64,000 nucleotides of DNA, taken from JAIRMO01 sp046533115 (lineage in GTDB: Bacteria; Spirochaetota; Spirochaetia; Treponematales; Breznakiellaceae). The stretch lies in the NCBI RefSeq assembly GCF_046533115.1, contig NZ_JAJQRC010000004.1, positions 1 through 64,000 of the forward strand, given 5' to 3'. Shown here piece after piece: positions 57,463-64,000 of this stretch (positions are counted from its first letter, which is position 1; every line of letters begins with the position of its first letter). Under the pieces are notes generated by a model. The model was not told the origin of the DNA. It ran no database searches and was given only the letters and a program-made list of their open reading frames with translations. The position numbers were made by a program, and so were the translations under genes.

Positions 57463-57735
57463 GGGGCTTTACTATCGCCGGGAGCCTGCGGAGGCCAAAT
57501 CCCTTCTCTGGTAAGGGGCGTAAAAAAGTAATAAACATCCCCGCCTTCAGGCGGGATATCTTGTAAACGCCTGTGCGAGGTTCGTTTGCAAGTAATTTGC
57601 TTATCTATGAAGGCTTTTCCGAAACCAACCGGATTTTTGAAAGGCTTTGGTTTAAAGAAATGGCGTTTTTAGGCCGGTTTAAATTAGGATTATTTTCCAA
57701 AGATTAGTATATTTTAAAGGAACAAGAGGAAAATC
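57463..57735. other. Leader region of tig with repeat echo, hairpin and diverged palindrome
   Basis: Holds a short echo of the tRNA-Leu 3' end (AATCCCTTCTCTG near 57499), a 6-bp GC hairpin (57540-57545 with 57550-57555) that may end the tRNA transcript, and at 57609-57645 a diverged inverse copy of the dispersed repeat (GAAACCAACCGG core). No clear tig promoter was found. Confidence 0.45.
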
Positions 57736-59103
57736 GTGGCCGTAACTAAAGAAGTAACCCCCCTGGAACATTCCAGTCTTAAACTAACCGTCACCGTTGA
57801 TAAGGAAGATGTCCGTTCCCAATACGATGCGTTGGTATCCGATTACCGCAAATCCTTACGCATTCCGGGCTTTCGCCCGGGAAAGGCCCCGCGGGACGTA
57901 TTGGAGCGGAAATTGGGGGATGCCCTGAAGGGGGAAGCCCTGGGCCGAATCATAGAAAAATCCATCGCTGATATTTTTGAGGACGAGGATTTCCCCAAAG
58001 AAAACCGGCCCCTCCCCTACTCCTCTCCCCTATTATCGGATGAACCTTCCCTGAATTTGGACACGGATTTGGTTTTTTCCATAACCTATGATGTTTTTCC
58101 TAAAATAACCCTAGGGACCTGGAAGGGTCTGGAGCTTGAAATTCCCCAGGTCAGCCTCACCGAGGAGGATCTTAACCGGGAATTAGACGTCATCCGGGAA
58201 CGGAATGCCATTGTTTTTGATAAAGATGATGATGCCCCGGCGCTAAAGAACGATGTGGTCACGGTCAATTATTCGGAACTTTCCGATACCGGGGAACCCC
58301 TGCCGGAAACAGCCCGGGAAGACTTTGTTTTTACCCTGGGTTCGGGATATAATCTCTTTAAGTTTGACGATGAGATTTTGGGGATGAAAAAAGGTGAAAC
58401 CAGGGACATTGAGAAAACCTATCCCGATGATTTTGACAATGATGAATTGGCGGGAAAACACAAAAAAATCCGGGTAACCCTTACGGCCCTTAAAGAGAAA
58501 AAACTCCCCGATTTGGACGACGATCTTGCCCAGGATGTGGATGAAAAATTCGAGACCCTGGAGGACCTTAAAACCAATGTCAGGGAGCGGTTGACCTGGA
58601 ATATGGAAAAATGGCTCCGGGGAATTAAAGTAAACAAACTCCTGGAAAAGATCATGGAAACCACCCCCGTGGATCTGCCCGAATCCATGATCCGTCTTGA
58701 GCTTGATTCTCGATGGCGGAATTTAGCCCGCCGTTACAATATCCCCCCGGAGGAACTGGAAAAAAGGATGGCCCGTTCCGGCCAGAGTAACGAAACCATC
58801 CGGGATGGATGGCGGCCCGAGGTCGTAAAGGCCCTCCACAGCAGACTTATTGTGGATACCTTGGGAGAGAATCTGGGTATTACGGTTTCCGATGAAGAAG
58901 TAGAAAAGGAATATGAAACCATCGCCGCGGAAACGAATGCTTCGATGGAAGATATAAAAAAGTATTATACCCAGGAAAATATGCTGGAGTATTTAAAGGA
59001 AGAGATTAAAGATCAGAAGCTCTACGATTACCTTTTTAAGGAAAATAAATTTACCCCCGGCCCCGAGAAACATTATCTGGACCTGGTGAGTAATAATGGT
59101 TAA
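57736..59103 (+). CDS. tig: Trigger factor
   Basis: A 455-aa ribosome-associated chaperone and peptidyl-prolyl isomerase. The N-terminal ribosome-binding part has the signature GFRPGKAPRDVLE (about residue 45), the middle is an FKBP-type domain (VTVNYSELSDTGEPLPE), and the C-terminal helical part forms the arms. It begins with GTG at 57736 after AGAGGA; the protein start AVTKEV fits the family. First gene of the tig-clpP-clpX-lon series. Confidence 0.95.
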   Translation: MAVTKEVTPLEHSSLKLTVTVDKEDVRSQYDALVSDYRKSLRIPGFRPGKAPRDVLERKLGDALKGEALGRIIEKSIADIFEDEDFPKENRPLPYSSPLLSDEPSLNLDTDLVFSITYDVFPKITLGTWKGLELEIPQVSLTEEDLNRELDVIRERNAIVFDKDDDAPALKNDVVTVNYSELSDTGEPLPETAREDFVFTLGSGYNLFKFDDEILGMKKGETRDIEKTYPDDFDNDELAGKHKKIRVTLTALKEKKLPDLDDDLAQDVDEKFETLEDLKTNVRERLTWNMEKWLRGIKVNKLLEKIMETTPVDLPESMIRLELDSRWRNLARRYNIPPEELEKRMARSGQSNETIRDGWRPEVVKALHSRLIVDTLGENLGITVSDEEVEKEYETIAAETNASMEDIKKYYTQENMLEYLKEEIKDQKLYDYLFKENKFTPGPEKHYLDLVSNNG

Positions 59104-59728
59104 TATGGGTATCATGAAAGAAAATATGAATAACCTTGTTCCGATAGTGGTTGAACAAACCGGAATGGGGGAACGGTCCTATGATATTTACTCCCGGCTT
59201 CTCAAGGATAGAATCGTTTTTTTGGATGGAGAAATCAACGATATCACCGCGGATCTGGTGGTGGCCCAGCTCCTTTTTCTGGATGGACAGGATACGGAAA
59301 AGGATATCAACCTCTATATTAATTCCCCGGGGGGCTCCGTTACGGCCGGGCTGGCGATATACGATACCATGCAATACGTAAAGTCCGATGTGCAAACCAT
59401 ATGCCTGGGACAAGCGGCCAGTATGGGGGCCTTGATCCTGACCGCGGGGGCCGCGGGAAAACGGCTGGTCCTGCCCTCATCCCGGGTACTCATCCACCAG
59501 CCCTGGGGGGGAGCCCAGGGGCAGGCAAGGGATATCGGTATCCAGGCCCAGGAAATTTTAAGGCTCAAAAAGCTTACGATTGAATATTTTGCAAAACATA
59601 CGGGTAAAGAAATAACCCAAATTGCCGTAGATATGGAAAGAGACTTTTATATGGCCGCGGTGGATGCGGTGGCTTACGGTGTGGCAGATCGGGTATTAAC
59701 GAGGGAAAAATATGGCACGACTTCGTAA
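59096..59728 (+). CDS. clpP: ATP-dependent Clp protease proteolytic subunit
   Basis: A 210-aa serine protease. Catalytic serine in GQAASMGALIL (about residue 106), histidine in LIHQPWGGAQGQ, aspartate in MERDFYMAA. It forms two rings of seven that bind ClpX. The ATG at 59096 overlaps the tig stop by 8 nt and has GGTGAG 5 nt before it; later in-frame ATGs (59105, 59114, 59126) are possible. Confidence 0.95.
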   Translation: MVNMGIMKENMNNLVPIVVEQTGMGERSYDIYSRLLKDRIVFLDGEINDITADLVVAQLLFLDGQDTEKDINLYINSPGGSVTAGLAIYDTMQYVKSDVQTICLGQAASMGALILTAGAAGKRLVLPSSRVLIHQPWGGAQGQARDIGIQAQEILRLKKLTIEYFAKHTGKEITQIAVDMERDFYMAAVDAVAYGVADRVLTREKYGTTS

Positions 59729-60965
59729 TGGTTCCGGAGGATATGAGCGATCCTGCTCTTTTTGCGGGAAAAGCGCCGATATGGCCAGGCGTCTTATTGC
59801 CGGGCCTAATGATGTGTTTATCTGTGATGAATGTGTGGAAGTATGCCGGAAGATCCTCTCCGAAGAGGATCATGATCTTTCCACCCAGTTTACCGGTGAT
59901 ATCCCCACCCCCAAGGAGATAAAAAACTACCTGGATCTTTTTATCATAGGCCAGGATAACGCCAAAAAAGCCCTTTCCGTGGCGGTGTATAACCACTATA
60001 AACGGATCGCAAACCCCGCCAAGGACCCCGATGATGTGGAAATAGAAAAATCCAATGTCCTTCTCATCGGCCCCACGGGCACGGGAAAAACCCTGCTGGC
60101 AAAAACCCTGGCAAAAAAGCTCAAGGTGCCCTTTGCCATTGTGGATGCCACCACCCTGACCGAAGCGGGATATGTGGGGGAAGACGTAGAGAACATCCTC
60201 CTCAAACTTATCCAAAATGCCGGGGGCAATATCGCCGCCGCGGAACGGGGCATCGTATATATCGATGAAATTGATAAGATAGCCCGGAAGGGGGAAAACG
60301 TTTCCATAACCCGGGATGTTTCCGGGGAGGGGGTCCAGCAGGCCCTCCTTAAGATCATAGAGGGGACCATCGCCTCGGTGCCCCCCCAGGGAGGACGTAA
60401 GCACCCAAATCAGGAGATGATCCGGATCGATACCACGGACATCCTCTTTATATGCGGCGGGGCCTTTGTGGGGCTGGATAAATTTATCGAACAACGGGTG
60501 GTCCAGCATCCCATGGGATTCGGAACGGATGTCAAAATAAAATCCGAACGGAACCTGAAGGAACTCTATGATTCCCTCCATCCCGACGATCTGATCCATT
60601 TTGGGATGATCCCCGAATTTATCGGCCGGCTCCCCATCACGGTGAGCCTGGAAGAGCTAAAAAGGGAAGACCTCCGGCGGATCATCACCGAACCCCGGAA
60701 TGCCATTGTAAAACAATACCAGGCATCCCTAGCCATAGACGATGTAAAGCTGGAATTTACCGAAGGGGCCATCAACGCCATCGCCGATACGGCGATCAAA
60801 CAAAAAACCGGCGCCCGGGGCTTACGGGCCATTGTTGAGCGGCTTATGACGGATATCATGTTTGAAATTCCCTCCATGGAAGGGGGAAAACGGGTAGTGA
60901 TTACCCAGGATGTGGTAGAAAAGTCGGATCCGCCCGAGATTCATCCGCTTCAAAAAAGCGCATGA
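59712..60965 (+). CDS. clpX: ATP-dependent Clp protease ATPase subunit ClpX
   Basis: A 417-aa AAA+ unfoldase. Zinc-binding domain CSFCGKS...CDECVEVC at residues about 12-40; Walker A GPTGTGKT; Walker B IVYIDEIDKIA; the ClpP-binding IGF-type loop and sensor parts follow (GARGLRAIVE). It unfolds tagged proteins for ClpP. It overlaps clpP by 17 nt and lon by 4 nt. Confidence 0.96.
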   Translation: MARLRNGSGGYERSCSFCGKSADMARRLIAGPNDVFICDECVEVCRKILSEEDHDLSTQFTGDIPTPKEIKNYLDLFIIGQDNAKKALSVAVYNHYKRIANPAKDPDDVEIEKSNVLLIGPTGTGKTLLAKTLAKKLKVPFAIVDATTLTEAGYVGEDVENILLKLIQNAGGNIAAAERGIVYIDEIDKIARKGENVSITRDVSGEGVQQALLKIIEGTIASVPPQGGRKHPNQEMIRIDTTDILFICGGAFVGLDKFIEQRVVQHPMGFGTDVKIKSERNLKELYDSLHPDDLIHFGMIPEFIGRLPITVSLEELKREDLRRIITEPRNAIVKQYQASLAIDDVKLEFTEGAINAIADTAIKQKTGARGLRAIVERLMTDIMFEIPSMEGGKRVVITQDVVEKSDPPEIHPLQKSA

Positions 60966-63517
60966 AGCTTCTTTCGGCTCTTAAAAATTCGAATCCGCCG
61001 GAAGAATTTCCCCTGCTCCCCCTGCGGGAATTGGTTTTATTTCCCCATACCATGCTCCCGGTGTTCATCACCTATAAAACGGGGATCGCCGCGGTGGAAG
61101 AAGCCCTGAAACGGGATCACCGGCTGTTTGCGGTATGCCTCAAGGGTTCCGCCGAGACCGGGGAAACCTACCCGGTCGGTACCGTGGTCAGGATAGTACA
61201 ACACCTTAGACTCCCGGATAATACCTTCCGGGTGGTTCTGCAGGGGGAATACCGGGCGAATATAAGCTCGGTGCAAAAATTCAACGCCCATGGCATGGTA
61301 CGGCTTGAACCGATAAGGTCCCTGTCTTCCGGAGAACTGCCTGATTCTGAAATGCTCGCTTTGATCCGGACGGTTCAGAAATCTTTTGTCCAATATGCGG
61401 AGCTCTCCAAAAAAATAAATACGGAAACCATCGCGGCGGTGGAAAAAATCGAAAATCCCGAACGCCTCGGAAATCTTGTCGCCCATGCGGTTGCCGTAAA
61501 GGTGGAACGGAAAATTGAGCTTTTACGCATCGCCGACACCACGGAACGCCTGGAAGCGATCCTGGACACCCTGGAATTAGAAAACGAGATCTTTGGAATT
61601 CAGAAAAATATCAATGGGAAAGTGAAAAGCCGCATGGAAAAAACCCAGCGGGAATATATACTCCACGAACAACTGAAAGAAATCAATAAAGAACTGGGAA
61701 AAAAGGACGAGGAAGAGGATGAATTCGCCGAGTTGGAACGTTCTATTGAAGAACGGCATCCCCCGGAAGAGGTACTGTTTAAGGCCAGAAAGGAAATCAC
61801 CCGGCTTCGTAAGCTCCAGCCCCTATCCCCGGAAGCGGGGGTCCTTCGGGGGTATCTGGAATGGATATCGGATCTCCCCTGGGAAGCATCCAGCGTTGAT
61901 TCCGGAAACCTTACGGAGGCGGAGCGGATCCTCAACGAGGATCACTTTGATATGCACAAAGCCAAAGAACGGATCCTGGAATATATCGCGGTCCGCTGCC
62001 TGATCGCTTCTTCCGGGGAGGGGGACCCCGGCAATTCCCAAATCCGGGGCCCTATTCTCTGTTTTGTCGGTCCCCCGGGAACGGGGAAAACCAGCCTGGG
62101 TAAATCCGTGGCCCGGGCATTGGGCCGATCCTTTGTCCGGATCTCCCTGGGGGGGGTACGGGACGAAGCGGAGATCCGGGGACACCGGAAAACCTATGTG
62201 GGATCCCTGCCGGGCAAGATCCTTCAGTCCATGCGGAAGGCGGGGACCATAAATCCGGTATTTTTGCTGGACGAGATCGACAAACTCTCCAGCGATTTCC
62301 GGGGAGATCCCGCTTCCGCCCTGCTGGAAGTCCTGGACCCGGAACAAAACAGGACCTTTACGGATCACTACTTGGAAGTTCCCTATGATCTCTCCAAGGT
62401 CTTGTTTATCACCACCGCCAACTCCCTCCACCAGATCCCCTACCCGCTGCTGGATAGAATGGAAATTATTGAAATCCCCGGTTATGGGGAACGGGAAAAA
62501 CTCGCCATAGCCCAGCAATTTCTCGTCCCCAAGGAGTTGAAAGAAAACGGCTTGGAGCAGGCGTCGATTAGTTTTAAAGACGAGGCGGTCCTTGAAATAA
62601 TCCGGCATTGGACCATGGAATCCGGGGTCCGAGGCCTGGAACGGGAAATTGCCCGCTGTGTCCGGCGTATTGCCCGGAAGGCGGTGGAGAAGGAGTACGG
62701 AAAAAAAAGCGAACGGCCCATACACTCATTTAAAAAAATCATCCGTCCTGAGGATTTGGAAAAACTCCTGGACCGGCGGAAATATAAAAAAGATGTGGTT
62801 TTTAAGGAAGCCCGGGTAGGGGTCTCCTACGGCCTTGCCTGGACCGAAACCGGCGGGACCATGCTGCCGGTGGAAACCGTCAAATTTGAGGGAACCGGGG
62901 AGCTTTTTATCACCGGAAACCTGGGGGACGTGATGAAGGAAAGCGCCCGGATAGCCCTTTCCTACCTGCGGAGCGCCCAGGACCGGTATAAATTTACCGT
63001 AGCCGACGTGGGAAAAACCGATTTTCATCTCCATGTTCCCGAGGGGGCCATCCCCAAAGACGGGCCCTCGGCGGGGATAACCCTGGCGGCTTCCCTGCTT
63101 TCCACCCTTTGCGGGATACCCCCCAAGCCGGGCATTGCCATGACCGGGGAGCTCACCCTGACCGGAAGGATCCTTCCCATCGGCGGGCTCAAGGAAAAAC
63201 TCCTTGCGGCCAACCGGAACGGCATGGAACGGGTACTGCTCCCGGCGGATAACCGGGACGAATGGGCGGAACTGGACAAGGACCTGCGAACCTCGGTGGC
63301 GGTGGATTTTGTGGAAACCGCCGATGAAGCCCTGGAGTTGCTTTTTGAAGGGGGAATACGGCGGACGCCCCGGCCCAAATCCGCCGCCCCGAAACTTCCC
63401 AAAATCTCCAAGCCTAATCCGCAAAAAACAAGCGGATTACGGCCAAAACAGACCAAAAACGACCGGACCGGGGCGGCCCCGCAAAAACTTCCGCGGAAGA
63501 TGCGAAGCCCCTACTGA
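60962..63517 (+). CDS. lon: ATP-dependent protease Lon
   Basis: An 851-aa AAA+ serine protease. N-terminal substrate domain (LLPLRELVLFPHTMLPVF), coiled coil, Walker A GPPGTGKTS (about residue 370), Walker B VFLLDEIDKLS, and the protease domain with the catalytic serine in PKDGPSAGIT (about residue 700) and lysine in GGLKEKLLAA. The last 50 residues form a Lys/Pro-rich tail not usual for Lon. It overlaps clpX by ATGA, and its 3' end overlaps the next gene by 7 nt tail to tail. Confidence 0.96.
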   Translation: MKLLSALKNSNPPEEFPLLPLRELVLFPHTMLPVFITYKTGIAAVEEALKRDHRLFAVCLKGSAETGETYPVGTVVRIVQHLRLPDNTFRVVLQGEYRANISSVQKFNAHGMVRLEPIRSLSSGELPDSEMLALIRTVQKSFVQYAELSKKINTETIAAVEKIENPERLGNLVAHAVAVKVERKIELLRIADTTERLEAILDTLELENEIFGIQKNINGKVKSRMEKTQREYILHEQLKEINKELGKKDEEEDEFAELERSIEERHPPEEVLFKARKEITRLRKLQPLSPEAGVLRGYLEWISDLPWEASSVDSGNLTEAERILNEDHFDMHKAKERILEYIAVRCLIASSGEGDPGNSQIRGPILCFVGPPGTGKTSLGKSVARALGRSFVRISLGGVRDEAEIRGHRKTYVGSLPGKILQSMRKAGTINPVFLLDEIDKLSSDFRGDPASALLEVLDPEQNRTFTDHYLEVPYDLSKVLFITTANSLHQIPYPLLDRMEIIEIPGYGEREKLAIAQQFLVPKELKENGLEQASISFKDEAVLEIIRHWTMESGVRGLEREIARCVRRIARKAVEKEYGKKSERPIHSFKKIIRPEDLEKLLDRRKYKKDVVFKEARVGVSYGLAWTETGGTMLPVETVKFEGTGELFITGNLGDVMKESARIALSYLRSAQDRYKFTVADVGKTDFHLHVPEGAIPKDGPSAGITLAASLLSTLCGIPPKPGIAMTGELTLTGRILPIGGLKEKLLAANRNGMERVLLPADNRDEWAELDKDLRTSVAVDFVETADEALELLFEGGIRRTPRPKSAAPKLPKISKPNPQKTSGLRPKQTKNDRTGAAPQKLPRKMRSPY

Positions 63518-64000
63518 GCCACGATCTCCTGGATTATGGCCAGGGTCCGTTCGGCACAACGATCCCAGGAAAAGGACTGCACCCGTTCAAGCCCCAGGGC
63601 ACGACATTCCCGGTAAATTTCCCGGTTGGTGGAAAGGGTCACCATCCTATCCGCCATATCTTCCGCGCTTCGGGGATCAAAATAAAGGGCGGCGTGGTCC
63701 GCCGCTTCCGGCAGGGAGGCTGCCCGGGCGCAGGCCACCGGCACCCCCGAGGCCATGGCTTCCAATACCCCCATACCAAACCCCTCGTACATCGAGGGGA
63801 ACACCACCATATCCGCCCCGGCGTAGAGCGCCGGCAGGTTCTGCACCGGGAAATAACCGGTAAAAAAGATATCTTTTTTATAGACAGAATTAGCCGCCGC
63901 TTCCTTTACCTTATCCGCCCCATGGCGGTCGGTGCCAGCCAGAACCAGACGGTGGGGATACCGGGTCCGCTCTTTAAAAATACCAAAGGCCTCGATCAGC
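63511..64000 (-). CDS. Glycosyltransferase family 4-like protein, partial
   Basis: The C-terminal 162 residues of a GT-B glycosyltransferase; the gene continues past the right edge. Visible are PHRLVLAGTDRHG, the donor-site VVFPSMYEGFGMGVLEAMASGVPVACA with the EGFGMGVLE sugar-nucleotide motif, and a C-terminal helix. Typical of enzymes that build cell-surface glycans with GDP- or UDP-sugars. Acceptor unknown. Confidence 0.88.
   Translation of the reverse strand, partial: LIEAFGIFKERTRYPHRLVLAGTDRHGADKVKEAAANSVYKKDIFFTGYFPVQNLPALYAGADMVVFPSMYEGFGMGVLEAMASGVPVACARAASLPEAADHAALYFDPRSAEDMADRMVTLSTNREIYRECRALGLERVQSFSWDRCAERTLAIIQEIVAQ

Noticed and set aside
57463..57520. Second tRNA gene after tRNA-Leu
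   Set aside because: Only a short echo of the T-arm and acceptor end is present; no D- or anticodon arm can be folded.
1..64000. CRISPR array or rRNA genes
   Set aside because: No regularly spaced direct repeats of 25-40 nt and no rRNA sequence was noticed anywhere in the window.

Overview
The window reads as chromosomal DNA of a Gram-negative-type, moderately GC-rich bacterium, most likely a spirochaete of the termite-gut Treponema kind. This is an inference from codon style, from the tig-clpP-clpX-lon order and from general protein similarity; no rRNA is present to prove it.

1-4.7 kb: a secreted TPR protein, an alpha/beta hydrolase, and a murF-type ligase coupled to ddl (peptidoglycan D-Ala-D-Ala incorporation). 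4.8-11.3 kb: a minus-strand deoxy-sugar uptake operon (FucI/AraA-like isomerase, rhamnose-type ABC transporter) plus rhamnose mutarotase. 11.4-23.1 kb: two divergent blocks that together look like a D-amino-acid and 5-oxoproline salvage route. The minus block holds a D-amino acid aminotransferase, both halves of a D-glutamate cyclase as separate genes, and 5-oxoprolinase PxpABC. The plus block holds a DUF819 permease, a VanX-type D,D-dipeptidase, a dicarboxylate/glutamate symporter, an aminotransferase and glutamate dehydrogenase.

23.2-39.5 kb: a complete-looking aryl polyene (APE) pigment cluster. A long minus operon carries two ACPs, a COG4648 / AMP-ligase / dehydratase protein interrupted by a frameshift in an A10 tract, glycosyl- and acyltransferases, thioesterase, LolA-like carrier, MMPL exporter, DUF3261 lipoprotein and two ketosynthases flanking a dehydratase and a ketoreductase. 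One inverted phosphopantetheinyl transferase lies inside it. A divergent plus operon carries a methyltransferase, chain-length factor and PlsC-type acyltransferase, and each operon has a consensus promoter.

39.6-57.7 kb: an accessory region between tRNA-Lys and tRNA-Leu. It begins with a duplicated tRNA 3' end, a decayed integrase, transposase remnants and three toxin-antitoxin-like loci, then a tRNA-Gly with an atypical T-loop. The main item is an 11.7-kb, translationally coupled minus-strand operon: SNF2 helicase, small protein, SMC-like ATPase with zinc hook and HEPN-like RNase motif, type III-like Mod methyltransferase, AAA ATPase, PIN-like nuclease and Res. By eye its base composition is mosaic: GC-rich SNF2, Mod ends and Res, interrupted by AT-rich ATPase/RNase modules and an AT-rich Mod target-recognition segment. 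I regard it as the best candidate for an undescribed composite defence system. 57.7-64 kb: tig-clpP-clpX-lon proteostasis operon and the end of a glycosyltransferase that runs out of the window.

A dispersed palindromic repeat, with GTTTCAAAA and TTTTGAAAC arms, recurs in 5' leaders across the window (gltP-like, gdhA, ACP operon, tRNA-Lys, possibly tig).
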